DNA from: Siphonodentalium dalli
Taxonomy: Eukaryota; Mollusca; Scaphopoda; Gadilida; Siphonodentaliidae
Length of the DNA stretch: 64,000 bases
Reading direction: 5' to 3'
NCBI GenBank assembly: GCA_032622095.1
Contig: CP136067.1
Span: 42,453,549 to 42,517,548, forward strand
Shown here: positions 33,491 through 46,200 of the stretch, in pieces
How the letters are laid out: each line of letters begins with the position of its first letter
Position numbering within the stretch: position 1 is the stretch's first letter
Notes under the pieces: model-generated
Told to the model about the DNA's origin: nothing
The model's input: the letters and a program-made list of their open reading frames with translations, nothing else
Databases searched by the model: none
Position numbers and translations under genes: made by a program

Positions 33491-34759
33491 GTCCCGATCG
33501 GTCGAGAATCGTAGATTTGTATAAATGACAGACAAACAAACAAACATACATACAGACAGAGGTCTTCAAAATATATATGAGATATCACTGGGGACATTTC
33601 TTTTCTGAATTTGTCTTATGTCCGTTCACTAAGTCTTGAATTTAAAATTGGCCGCCATATTGAACGCCATCTTCGATTATGATACTCTTTTAATAACAAA
33701 TTTGGATGGCAATTTCTCTGGCCAATTTGCATGTGTATTCTACATTTAATAAAACAAAATACTGCGCATTATGCGATCATTCGTGGTTCCAATCCCAAGC
33801 GACAACTTTGGTTCGAATTTTATGACATTGAACAGCGGAATAAATTTTTTACTTTTATTTTTCCAATTGATAAGATGTATTATTGGTGAAACTAATGTTT
33901 CATATGAAATACTATTCTATATGGTCATTAAAATAATATACATTTTACCACTTGGGACGTTCCTTTTCAGGATTTTTCGTATGTCGCTTCACTAAGTCTT
34001 AAAATAAAAACTGAATGCCATATTGGACGCCATCTTGGAGGTTGATACTTATCTAATAGTGAATATGGTTGGAAATTTGCATTTTACACTTGTTATGTGT
34101 GTTCTACACTAAGTAAAAGGAAATACTACGCACTATTCTATCATTCTGGGATCCAATCCCCGGCGATGGCTATATTTAGCATTTTATGACATTGGGGGAG
34201 GGTTAAGTTTTTGCCTATTATTGATAAATTTGTAGGGTCAGGAAAATAAACTTAATACCTCCGGGTAGAAAATACTCCATTCTTTCCAAACATATATGAT
34301 AAGATAAGCTCAAACCAGCGTGCTAGTTTTGTACAGAGTTGATGGGCGACAGTTTATCTGAATCGTCATGATGTGTTGACGCATAACGTTACATTCTCCA
34401 CCATGACGTCGTGAAATCTCAAACAAACCAGAAAAAATAACAACGCTCCGATCTAGTATCACCATGTACCCCATAATAACAAATAGAACATTCTGGTTTT
34501 TTTTGGTTTTTTTATAACTTTTAACCAATTGTGTATAGCTGGCCAACCACTGAAAACAGGCTTATTTTTCGGTAGGTACCTTCACAAATAGTCTTACCAT
34601 ACATAGCTGCCACCAATTCCGGCAAGGCCAAGAATCATTTTCATAAATGATATATATTTACCTTTCAGAAAAAGTTGGTTTCAACTTGTTCTACCGAGGG
34701 TAGGGGTATCTCGAAAACTAAGGCCCTTTTTGGATTTGGCCGCTCCTCTATATGTAATG

Positions 34760-36150
34760 TAAACAGACGAAGAACCGGAAGTCAAAGGTCACCTGGCACT
34801 ATTTCCTGTTATTAAACAAACGTTTAATATCACAATTTATAGAATGGATTTATTGAATAGATTAAGTAAGGGTAGGATCATGTAATAAATATATGTATAA
34901 ATATATGTAGAATACCGATCTGAAAGATGTTGCCGAGTGGTTCTTGCAATGATTAGGTGGAGATTTGTTACCACTGCCATGATGCCACCTCAATAAGTGA
35001 TTTCACTTACTCGCGGCGAATCCGCCATTTGGTCTCCGGAGGTCAAAGTTAACAAGTAGCATCTATGTTTAGCATATGACTCCAGTCTGGGAATTCCCAA
35101 AATAAAATGGCAACAGGTCGTTATCGTATCGCAGGTGCAAGAACTTCATAAAACTATATAAGCACTCACCCTGGATACATACGATACATAGGTTTCGCAC
35201 AGTAGATGGATTGGATGTATCACGTATGTTTTTGAGTTATTTTTTTAACGCAAGAACTCGCTATTTATCAGTAACTTATGGGAAGTTCGTTGACAAAAAA
35301 GGGCGTCTGAATGCCTGCATCGTCACCAGATCCTAACTCTATAGATGACATGGCCACAAAACAATTCTTAAACACGTAGTTGCACTCAGAATAAATTAAA
35401 TTAAGCCATAAAATGTTGATAAAAAATTCTCGCACTCAGCTGTCAAATGTTTACAAATGGTCGAAATGGATGCTACTTCTCAACTTTTACCTTTTACCGG
35501 CTTTTACCGGTGGGTTGGATAAAAAGCTAGGAATCAGACCATATGGAACCATCGGCCATCTTGAAAATCGCGAACCAGTAAAAAGGCTTATACTAACTTA
35601 TCAGTTTCACGCACCCGAACAAGTACATATGTCTTTAACTTTGAGGTGGTTCCTTTCAGTTGACGTTTCTATTATAGAAATTCTATAATTGTTGATTTTT
35701 GTCAAAACTTGACTCATTATGGGATTATATAAAGAAAGTAAACAAAAATTTAAAAATTTGCATTGCCACAACTTCTTCATACTAGCCGTCAGTAAGAAAT
35801 TAACAATAATCTTTGGCGTGCTGTATGTGTACTAACCCAGATAAATAAAATAGTTTGTTTCTCAAGGAAGGCCTCCTCCCCTAAACACCTGCTCCCCAAG
35901 CATGTATTATATGACCTGTCATAAATATATAAATACGGCTCATCTGACATGTCTTCATGGCAAAAGTTGATAACCCACAAAATTCAGCAATGCCTTATTT
36001 CTTTAAAAATAAATCGCCATCCAACAAATCATTGTTTTATATAACAATTTGTGTATAATGCATACAAACACCAACCCTTTTGAATCAAGTTTGATGCTGG
36101 TGCTTATTTTAGAGATCAAGGTTTAGAAGAAATTTAATATATGGATCAAG
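34760..36150. other. Intergenic, no gene seen
   Basis: Short frames only, including a 91-codon frame at 35413-35688 with no recognisable motif. Confidence 0.4.
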
Positions 36151-36153
36151 ATT

Positions 36154-36302
36154 CAAGCCTTGAAATAGTGTGTCTGTCATTTGCAGAATGAGGTCCCCAG
36201 AGGGTGAATTTGGTGATGCTAGCCCGCTATGCGGGGTATCATCACTAAATTCACCCTCTGGGGACCTCATTCTGCAAATGACACACACTATTTCAAGGCT
36301 TG
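36154..36302. mobile_element. Palindromic MITE family C, short form
   Basis: A 149-bp almost perfect palindrome: CAAGCCTTGAAATAGTGTGT to its complement, centre GCCCGCTATGCGGGG. The most symmetrical of the family C copies. Confidence 0.88.
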
Positions 36303-36419
36303 TCAAGATTCCATGTCTAAATGAGAAATATTATATCCACTTTTACAAATCTGGGTTTGAAATTAAGGATAAATGTACTAGTAATGGACACCAGTCGCGA
36401 TTTGGTACAGTGCACTAAT

Positions 36420-37924
36420 TTGTATACGCCCTTTTTGAAAAAAGGTTGTATTATGTAATCAGTCTGTCCGTGTTTACTAATGACTACTTATGTGGCTAAT
36501 ATAGTGTAAAATGGATATTTATGTGCATAACTTCCGTTGCGTGGCTAGCCACTCAACAGCTTTCAGATGGACGTTCGAAAATGATCTATTTGGCCTCATC
36601 AGCTTATTTAATTTTGTAGTCACTCAAAATTTGGAAACAAAAAGTCCATAGATTTAGACATCCATGACCTGTCAATAGGAGATGACGGACATTTATGTGG
36701 CTAGCCACCCAATCACGGACCTGTCAGTTTCTCCTATTCCACTGTCCCAGTTGCTGTGTGCAAGTTTTTGAGTTTTAATTAATCAGCTTCTTCTGCTATA
36801 ATTCCAACATGTTATGAATCCATAATCTGGAGTTTTATCACTATCTACTACTTGATAGCCACATAAAATTTTATGGCTACTTGAGAAGCCACACAAAAAC
36901 TAAAGCCACATATCTATCCATTTGTTCGTCTGTCTGTCCGTTCGTTAACATTTTTGGTTTCCGATCGATAACTCCAGTTTGGATTATTTGATCTAAACCA
37001 AAGTTGGTATGTGTATTTCCCAGCTAACGATACAGGCCAAGTTCGAATATGGGTTCCGTCCAGTTATTTTAATGTGAGTTACTGCCCTTTTTCGACTTAG
37101 AATTTGACCAATTTCATAACTTTTCGGTTTCCGACCGATAACTCCAGTTTTGATTATTTGATCTGAACCAAAGCTGGTATGTGTATTTCCCGGCTAAAAC
37201 TACAGGCCAAGTTCGAATATAGGTTCTGTCTAATTATTTTCACATGAGTTACAGCCATTTTTCAACTTGTCTTAGAATTAGACCGCATTTTGGCATTGAA
37301 ATTAGGGGTATATCAGATATTCTTCAAATGTAAGCCCAAAGTATTATTTTATTTTGCGGTAGTACAATTCGAAATAGCTAAAGGGCGTATTTTGCCACGC
37401 CCTAGCGATGCTCTTGTTATAGATAAATACCTGACTGCTCACAAAAATAATTTGAAACAAGGGTTGTGCATCAAAGAAGGTTCTTGATTATTCAACCACT
37501 TATGAAAGTGTCAATGACACTATCTCAACTTGGGGCATTGTTATTTTTATGGTGAGCAGTCTATAGAATGAGAAACAAGAAGGAAAGTCAAAACGTTTCA
37601 GTAAAGGGTTTGTATTGTGTAGATGAAATTATTTTCATTTCGAACATTTCACCAATTAATGTGGGCTGCAGGGTGTGCCAATGGATTCACATGTGAAATC
37701 CAAGATGGCTGCTGGCAGCCATGTTTTTTGTTTGTTTTTTATACGCCTGTTTGAAAAAACGGTCATATCATGTAAATGGGTTGTCGTCCGTCCACTTTTG
37801 GATTCCGGATGATAACTTGAGATTGAATTGAGTGAACTGAACCAAATTTGGTTTATTAGTTTACCACACAAAATTACAGATCAAGTATGATTTTGACTGA
37901 GTTATGCCCCTTTTTCGACTTAGA
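36420..37924. repeat. Repeat with ACGCCC hairpin start and 170-bp direct units
   Basis: It begins TATACGCCCTTTTTGAAAAA, a small hairpin, and a second start of the same kind occurs at 37740. CCGATCGATAACTCCAGTTT recurs at 36961 and, with one change, 37131 (period 170). It ends near CGTATTTTGCCACGCCCTAG at 37387. A dispersed family; class unknown. Confidence 0.6.
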
Positions 37925-38965
37925 TTTGACCTGATATGCAGTTTACAGGTGATAACTTTAGATTGAATCGAGTGAACTGAACCAAATTTGGTATACAGAT
38001 AAAGTTCAAATATCTTTACAAACAAGGAAAATGTGCATTGCGGTGTTTCGGAAGTATACTATTCATACCACAAACTTGTTTGGATTGGATGGAATGATTG
38101 TTGATGTGGTTATTTCTCACTGGTAACAAGGTATATTAATTTCAACTTAAAAATGTTTATATTTTGAGGTTTCTGATTGATAAAAAAAATTTGGTATGTG
38201 AATTTTTCAGTCAAAAATACCACACTTGAAGTTATTGTTTTATTTTTGTTATTATTTCGTCTTAAGTCAGGTTTCAAACAAATGAATTAAACCTTGCCCC
38301 ACTCTACTCCAGAAACGGGCGTATTATGCCATGCCCCGATGGCATGCTCTTGTTTTTTGTTGGAATAAATTGGATGGCTCCCATTAAGAGGTCTCCCCGA
38401 AGAATCATATGAAGTTTGGTGACAATCGATGAGGGATGTTGCTTGTATTGTGTGCCTAGGAATTTGTCATGAAAAGAGTTAAATCCAAGATGTTTTTCAA
38501 TTGTGAACAATTTTATGGCTCCATTGTCTTCGCCCAGAATCATATTAATTCAAGATGGTGCCCGCGGCCATGTTTTTCATCGAAAATCATTCAAATTTGA
38601 TAGCTCCAATCTAGAGGTGATCCTAAACATGCCTGTAAATGTTCAAAACATGGCTCAGATAAATGTGGGCTGCAGGGTGTGCCGATGAATTCAAATCTTA
38701 AATCCAAGATGGCTGCTGGTGGCCATGTTTTTAAACAAATTTTGGAAATGATCAATGGCTCCCATCTGGAGGTCACCCCAAAGATCCAAAAGTAGTTTGG
38801 TGACAATCGGTTGAGGGATGTGGCCTGTATGGTGTGCCGAAGAATTTAGTCATGCAAAGAGTAAAATCCAAGATGTCCACTTGCAGCCATATTTTTCAAC
38901 CAATTTCGGAAAAAAAATTATGGCTCCCATCTAGAAGTCACTCTGAAGATCCAATTCAAAGTTGG
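37924..38965. repeat. 1.04-kb tandem duplication, copy 1
   Basis: It begins ATTTGACCTGATATGCAGTT and ends just before the same sequence at 38966. The contents are a repeat end (AAACGGGCGTATTATGCC) followed by units with TGGTGACAATCG and AATCCAAGATG text. Confidence 0.92.
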
Positions 38966-39990
38966 ATTTGACCTGATATGCAGTTTACAGGTGATAACTT
39001 TAGATTGAATCGAGTGAACTGAACCAAATTTGGTATACAGATAAAGTTCAAATATCTTTACAAACAAGGAAAATGTGCATTGCGGTGTTTCGGAAGTATA
39101 CTATTCATACCACAAACTTGTTTGGATTGGATGGAATGATTGTTGATGTGGTTATTTCTCACTGGTAACAAGGTATATTAATTTCAACTTAAAAATGTTT
39201 ATATTTTGAGGTTTCTGATTGATAAAAAAAATTTGGTATGTGAATTTTTCAGTCAAAAATACCACACTTGAAGTTATTGTTTTATTTTTGTTATTATTTC
39301 GTCTTAAGTCAGGTTTCAAACAAATGAATTAAACCTTGCCCCACTCTACTCCAGAAACGGGCGTATTATGCCACGCCCCGATGGCATGCTCTTGTTTTTT
39401 GTTGGAATAAATTGGATGGCTCCCATTAAGAGGTCTCCCCGAAGAATCATATGAAGTTTGGTGACAATCGATGAGGGATGTTGCTTGTATTGTGTGCCTA
39501 GGAATTTGTCATGAAAAGAGTTAAATCCAAGATGTTTTTCAATTGTGAAAAATTTTATGGCTCCATTGTCTTCGCCCAGAATCATATTAATTCAAGATGG
39601 TGCCCGCAGCCATGTTTTTCATCGAAAATCATTCAAATTTGATAGCTCCAATCTAGAGGTGATCCTAAACATGCCTGTAAATGTTCAAAACATGGCTCAG
39701 ATAAATGTGGGCTGCAGGGTGTGCCGATGAATTCAAATCTTAAATCCAAGATGGCTGCTGGTGGCCATGTTTTTTAACAAATTTTGGAAATGATCGATGG
39801 CTCCCATCTAGAGGTCACCCCAAAGATCCAAAAGTAGTTTGGTGACAATCGGTTGAGGGATGTGGCCTGTATGGTGTGCCGAAGAATTTAGTCATGCAAA
39901 GAGTAAAATCCAAGATGTCCACTTGCAGCCATATTTTTCAACCAATGGGTCCCATCTAGAAGTCACTCTGAAGATCCAATTCAAAGTTGC
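38966..39990. repeat. 1.04-kb tandem duplication, copy 2
   Basis: Near-identical to copy 1: about ten single-base differences noted by eye and one deletion of about 17 bp near 39945. The first copy's right boundary is the second copy's left boundary, so this is a simple head-to-tail event. Confidence 0.92.
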
Positions 39991-40448
39991 TGATGATCGG
40001 ATGAGGGATGTGGCCTGCAGAGTGTGCCAAAGGAAATTATCAATTGCCGGACGACAGTCACCAACCCATGGCAATAGCTCAAACTCGACTTCGTCAAGTT
40101 GAGCTAAAAATGGACAAATCAGTACTAAGGGCCACAGATAAAACAAAATCGGACAAACCTGGTTTTTGAACACGATGACGATCAAAATATTGTAGTGAAA
40201 GATCCATATACCCAATATGAATAGAATTGGTTGACGTTTGTTCAAGTTATCATGCCAATATTAACTAGAATGCACTCAGAGAGATGCCAACGTGCGCAAA
40301 AATGTAATAACAAATAATTAAAAAAAAAATTTCACTGTATTTTACTTAATTTATTTAATTTAATTTAATGTTAGCAAAAAAAGACAATTACAATCTTCAA
40401 TAATTTTATTTAGGGGTAACAGTGTGGTGTTTTGTGATTTCGGAAAGG

Positions 40449-40542
40449 TACATGGCGAATATAGTGTGGCAAATTTAGTTAATGGGCGACGGCGGAGCCG
40501 GAGCCCATTAACGGGTATTTGCCACAGTATATTCGCCATGTA
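40449..40542. repeat. Inverted repeat
   Basis: TACATGGCGAATATAGTGTG and complement with inner CCCATTAAC/GTTAATGGG; centre GGCGGAGCCGGAGC. The left half is repeated in degraded form at 40740-40800. Confidence 0.75.
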
Positions 40543-40559
40543 GTTTAGTTTCTGCATGT

Positions 40560-41960
40560 ACCTGATGTCTTTTTCAGATGTTTACCACTTACAAATTGCG
40601 GTTTTGATTTTACCGCGATCTTGAAGTTGAATTGAAACAATGGGAAATTGTTTACTCAATGCGATGTATTTCACGCCGTGTCTGTCGCGGTTTCATGTCA
40701 AGAAATTTTGTCAAATGATATCGAGACACTGACATTGGTGGGGTATAACGTTGTGGTGTTTTGTATTTTCTGAAAGTACATGTATACAGGGCGAATGTAC
40801 TGACTGTCAATTTTCGACAAAAGCCACATCGCTGGTTTGTTTATATAGCAACGAGATAGTAACGGAAGTCAGTGCCAAGGGCGTCAACTCTATAATCTAC
40901 TCCGTAACGTCGCCGGCATGTACTGCGTAAGGGTGACGTCATGGAGTGAAATCGGTAGGGTGACACCAACCTACGTATCTGACTGATCGCCATACTGTTG
41001 CGGGAGCGCACGTAATAAATTGCTAAAAAATTTACAAACTAAGGGCCGTAACTCAGGTAAAAAAAATCTGGCAAATCTGATTTTCAAACTTGATCAAGAT
41101 ATTTTTGTTAAAGTTCCACATATGAAATTATGAATGTAATCAGTTGACATTTTCGGGCTAGCGGTCATAAATTTGCTAAAACTAGACAAACTAAGGGACG
41201 TAACTCATAATAATCAGATATACCTGGTTTTTAAACTCGTTCTGAGATATTGTGAAAAAAATGTACCATAATATGAATGAAATTGGTTGACATTTGTACC
41301 AAGATATTGCACCAACAAACATAACATTGCTATAAATAGAAACAAGTGACATAACTCAGGTTAGAAAATTGGGGTGGACCCGATTGTGTGCAGCTATCGC
41401 ACATGACAATAAATATGCATAGTTTACATTTAAAAAATTTATTGTAAAAATCCATCAAGAAACGGCTATGTTATATTGGTTTAGGGCCAACCGTCCCTCA
41501 TCAAACCGTAAGTCAAGTTTTTTTATATCTGCCTGCCTCATCACTTTGAAAAATATATTTCCTGAGAAAGGAACAATTTTGATTATCTGGACTAATCAAT
41601 GACTACATGGTATATTCAGGGACGTGGTTGGGCGGGGGGTGTCCACATTAGGTTAGGAAATTCCAACTGCACCCCCCCCCCCTGAATCAGGGGGGATCAC
41701 CACATCTCTGGGTATATTGGTAAATTTTAAGCTATGAATTGGGGAGGAAATGGCTTACTTTATGCATTGGGTGGGGGGGGAGGACCTGATTTCAGTCCCA
41801 GTTGCTACCCAATAATATCCGATAATCCCTGAAGTACCTCATGAAAAACAATTGCGATGACATTAATTCATTCACACCATCATGTCGTTTATTGCACAAT
41901 CCAAAGACTGCAGCTTGAAGTACACTGAAATGTAGGCTAACATTTACTTAATTTTATAAT
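40560..41960. other. Intergenic repeats and C/G runs
   Basis: Two to three diverged units around ACAAACTAAGGGCCGTAACTC (41035, 41195) and a C-run plus G-run pair at 41669-41680 and 41771-41781. No gene. Confidence 0.45.
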
Positions 41961-41968
41961 TGGAAAAA

Positions 41969-42759
41969 GTAAAGGTACTCAATCCTCAATCCGATTAAAC
42001 ACCCCCAAATTACTATTTCTTTGGCTTCGGGGGTAAAAATATTTGAATCGAGTCGAGGAACCTACCCATCAAAGCTTTGAATTGTTTGTGGCCCTGAAAC
42101 ACGCTGTCAAATGGTTGGTCTCGGTCAAAATTACTGATGAAGATGGATAACTCTAAAAACAAGTGGTAAGCCATCTATATTTCGTGAATACTCAAGTGAT
42201 AATTCGGCCATGTTTCGTTGAACAAAATGCTGATGAAAAACACGTTTGGGAAATTTTATACCATAGTTGACGGTGGTTAGCATTATTTTTGTTGCAATTA
42301 AAGACATATGATGCACTTATTGTGGGTGTGTGAAACTGATCATTTAGTATTCAGGTGCTATGCCAACTGGGGGAATGTAGCATTCTACTAACATCACCGA
42401 AAATTTCAAGCAAATTGACCGTATCACTCCATAGAAAACATTGTCTGAACTACGCTAAATTGTAAATATTTACTACTGGAATCGGGACGCTTCTATCGGC
42501 GATAAACTGACGAAAACGATTTCGCCATCGGCAGTCACTGCATTTAATTAATATATAAGAATGACGGTGTGTGTTTTCCATTTAGATATAATATTTGTAA
42601 AAATAACTACTTTGAACAAGATTATTCTCCATTTCTATCTGATCACCCGACCGGAGTGTTTCACATAACTTTAATCGATTCTGATAACTAAAGCGTATTT
42701 TGAAGAAATGTTGTATCTTGATGATATGGGGACCCTCTGATCGGATTGAGTACCTTTAA
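41969..42759. mobile_element. TTAA foldback family E, long form
   Basis: The left end AAAGGTACTCAATCC is decayed (GTAA instead of TTAA); the right end is ATCGGATTGAGTACCTTTAA. It contains ATATTTGAATCGAGTCGAGG. It lies just past the PIGV polyadenylation signal. Confidence 0.7.
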
Positions 42760-42922
42760 GAATTCAGGTACAATATACCTCACAATAGCAATGATATTTT
42801 CTGTTATCTTAAAGAACGTTGTCAAAGTAATCTGTCTTTTGAGAGTATCATGCTGTCTGAAAATATAAACCAACGGGGTGCAAAAAATAAGTTTTGGGCA
42901 TGGATCCTCAACTCTAATCGGT

Positions 42923-42928
42923 TTTATT
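42923..42928 (-). terminator. PIGV polyadenylation signal AATAAA
   Basis: AATAAA on the - strand, 37 nt downstream of the PIGV stop. It implies a very short 3' UTR of about 55-60 nt. A TTAA foldback element begins about 160 bp further on. Confidence 0.6.
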
Positions 42929-42964
42929 ACACGCAAATTACATTTACATGTATATAAAAACATG

Positions 42965-43213
42965 TTATGTCCATGGGAGAAAGTTACTGAACATGAAGGT
43001 ACCAATGACGAAGTATGATGAAAAATAAACAATAACTAGCCGCACGGCCAGTCTCTGAGAGCCAAAGCTAAATACTGCGTTCCTGATAGGTCGATTCACA
43101 TCACAAGTAGCTGCCTCAGCATCAGATTTCCTACTGGACTGATCTCCACAGATTACTAAAGCAGCGTACCAGTATAGTGAAGGACAGGATGAAAATAACA
43201 TCCGTGTAAGTAC
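42965..43213 (-). CDS. PIGV: PIGV terminal exon 3
   Basis: The acceptor CTTTGTAG ends at 43214. It has 82 codons and TAA at 42967-42965. It starts VLTRMLFSSCPSLYWYAA, joining INIQ of exon 2 to give the INIQVLTR junction (MHVQVLTR in human). It ends in a final membrane helix and NFLPWT, the conserved PIG-V C-terminus. Confidence 0.95.
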   Translation of the reverse strand, partial: VLTRMLFSSCPSLYWYAALVICGDQSSRKSDAEAATCDVNRPIRNAVFSFGSQRLAVRLVIVYFSSYFVIGTFMFSNFLPWT

Positions 43214-46200
43214 CTACAAAGAATAAGAATTTACATGTACCTCAATTTTGTTATGTCTAATGTTAAAGGTACTCAACCCGTAAAGAGGGTCCCCATCTCA
43301 ACAGATTCCAACAACAACAATCCGATCGGAGGGTCCTATATTACTATTTCTTTGGCTTTGGGGGTAAAAAATATTTGATTCGAGTCGAGGAACCCATCAA
43401 ACAAAGCTCAGAGTTATTAGATATTGATTTTTGAAATTTGTTATAAACTCGAGATCAGTACTACTAACTGCCGTAATCTGCTCTGGATGTGTTCTCCAAA
43501 TCTATTCAAACAGACAAGGATGGATAACTCTAAAATCAAGTGGTAATTTTATCGCAATTTTGACTGAGTTCTGGGCCAGATAGTATTCCCGATAATGAAA
43601 AATAATAGATTTCTAAAATCGATATCTAACAAATCTGAGCTTTGATGGGTGACTTCCTCGACTCGAATCAAATATTTTTGACCCCCGAAGCCATTGAAAT
43701 AGTAATTGAGAGGAGTTTTATCGGGTTGAGTACCTTTAATAAACCAGCAATAATACCCAAAAGTGATGTCAAACAGTTTGCTGTGGTGTTCAGAGATGAA
43801 TAGTGAAAAATTGAGTCCAAAGTAAAAAGTTTCACAAATTTCATGTCTAGAGAGTAGGGTCCTGCCAATATTCGATGTTCAATTCGCTGTTCGATTCAGT
43901 CCCAATATTTGATTCGAATTTGGTTCAACAATTTTGGTTCGAAATTTCAATAGTGACTGCTAGCTGTTGTAACTGATGTCATCATCCAAGATTGCCAAAT
44001 TATTCCAAATTGATATAATGTCTAGAAATAATTCACCCAATACATAGAACTGCATTCATGTGTTATTTGACAGTCAGTTAAAGTAATGGTAAATTTCTCT
44101 TTGCTATATTGTGCTCTGATCCCTTTATCTCCTCTCATCATTTAATATCAATTTAACCCTTTCATGACAGGAGCTGTGCTGGTGCAGCATTAAATATCAT
44201 GTACCAATGCTTTCTCTTATCTATGCAAGTCTCCCATTGGGAGCCTCCATAAGAGTAAATGCACTGGTTAACAAGGTCATGGTAAATATTGTTAGGCCAA
44301 TGTATTCTCGTATATATGCAAGACTCACTATGGGAGACTCGCCTATATAAGAGAATGCATTGGCACAGTGTTTTCGCAAAATTTCAGGAAACTCCAGTCA
44401 TGGAAGGGTTAAATCAGTGTATTTGTATATAATGTTTCTTGAGGTATAATGAAATATGTTTAAATCATTTAACTTTTAAGTTAAAATTTCATGTTAAGCC
44501 AATGCCATCTATAATTTGTGTCTCCAATGTCTATATTTGAAGTCTCAAAATTTTAATAAAATTTTTAATTTCATTAAATTTAATTAATTTAATCAAAATT
44601 TTTATAAAAATTTTGTAGCAGACTGGAACACAAGATCATAACTTCTTTTTTTAGTAATTTGATAATAGGCCAGCTGAATAGGCATGTAATAATTGATACT
44701 AGGTACCTGTATATTAATGAAAAGAATTCCAAATATGGTCATAAATGCCATATATGCAATGTGCACAAAGTGTTCGCGGCTGAAACCAACGACTGAAGAA
44801 TCAACCTCCTGCGTCACTAGTCCCAATGTCAGACACACATTCCTATTTGTTCGCACAAACTTCATAATTGCTGAAAAACTCATCCAAATCACAGGAGCTG
44901 CCAACATAAAGTTTGGGATCTGCTTCAACTCATAGTATGACAAGAATCCAACGTTCCAGTGAGTCTTCTGTACGTATGAGTATGAAAACGGTAATGAAGC
45001 GTTACACCAGACTGGCTTCTCGCCCGAACCGCATATCTTGTAATTGTTGTTATTTCCATACTCCAATATATGGTTTTCGATGTATGTACCTTCATCTGGA
45101 TCATCACAGAACTTGATGTAGATATAATACTGGTATATAAAGAATGGCACGATGAGGGTTAAAATTTGTCTTAAAAGTGGCAGTATAACATCTGTGACTA
45201 GAGTTGTTTTTCCAGTGAATTCAATCTTCTTCACGTAAACAGCAAGTTCTCCGTATAAAGCTCTTATCGACTTTGACTGAGATTTTATCCTCAAGTTGAA
45301 AATATCACAGACACACCTTCCAGCTGCGTGTAGTAGAAATCCCATCAACAAAAATCCATTGGACCGTGTCAAAAAACTGAGGCTGAATGAACGTGCAGCA
45401 ACATTTGCATTGTTTTCAGAAATTTTCAGAAATCCTAAAAATGTCCAGAAACAGAAAATTGTCTCTGTATATGGAGCAGACATGAAAATACTTGCAGGGT
45501 TAAAGCAAAATAAAACAGCAGCTGTGTATGCTAATGTTCTGTCGTGGATTACTTTAAACCCAAGTTTATACAGGGTCAAGGTGGCAGCTACGAACATACA
45601 GTTGTTTAAAATTATAGCACCAAGTAGAAGGATGTTCCGATGGCTCAGCACAAGGTGTAGCGGCAGGAACAAAGTGCATGATATCGCCTTTGTGAGGACG
45701 GGAAACAGCGGGAAGAATGCTAAACAATTTTCGTAAGTATAACCGTATTCTCCTACATGCAGAAAGTACTTTGCGTCCCATCGATCTAATCCTGATATAA
45801 GTGGATAAATCACAGCGTCGAGATATTTTGTTGTGCTCGTTGGTGGGGGATTGAAGACTCCAGCATCATGATCTGTTATTAAGAAGTTGAAGACCACCTG
45901 AAAAACAAAATCAGTCAATTGACTTCACGGCAATTGAGTTGTGCTTCAGCACAATTGGATTGCGCTTCTGTGGGAGGTTGTTTTCACATTTACTAATAAC
46001 AACGTATTTAAGCATTTAATATAATGGTACTTAAAAGCAATTCAATTATGCTTAAGTGCAATTATTATTTCTACGGTATCTCACACCCCTGCCAGAGATG
46101 GGAGGCCTTTTTCGCATTTATTAATAATTTGGCTTAAACGTAATTACATTTAAGTGCAATTAAATTTCACAACTGCTTACATTTCTACACAATTGCACTT

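Larger units (their letters stand above)
27599..34750. mobile_element. 7.15-kb foldback DNA element with long inverted arms
   Basis: The ends read TAGAGGAGCGGCCAAA at 27599 and its complement ending at 34750. The arms pair over roughly 2 kb: left about 27599-30000 (excluding the retrotransposon), right about 32850-34750 (excluding the tandem array). Each arm carries two to three diverged units of about 330 bp with CAAGATGGCGTCCAAT-like text, a GGTTCCAATCC-like box and a Tyr-rich AT stretch. The centre (30.1-32.8 kb) has no recognised transposase. No clear target duplication beyond TA/TAT was seen. Superfamily unknown; foldback or Tc1-like non-autonomous element is the best guess. Confidence 0.7.

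Noticed and set aside
33165-33524. 119-codon + strand open frame
   Set aside because: It is read through the 122-bp tandem array; the peptide is repetitive and Arg-rich by composition only.
33785-33797. tRNA-like B box GGTTCCAATCC
   Set aside because: No cloverleaf could be folded around it; kept only as a note on the foldback arm units.
38304-39585. Two identical 79-codon - strand frames
   Set aside because: They are the same frame in the two copies of the tandem duplication, in non-coding repeat sequence.
45296-45736. 146-codon + strand open frame
   Set aside because: Antisense shadow of PIGV exon 2, which has strong homology on the - strand.
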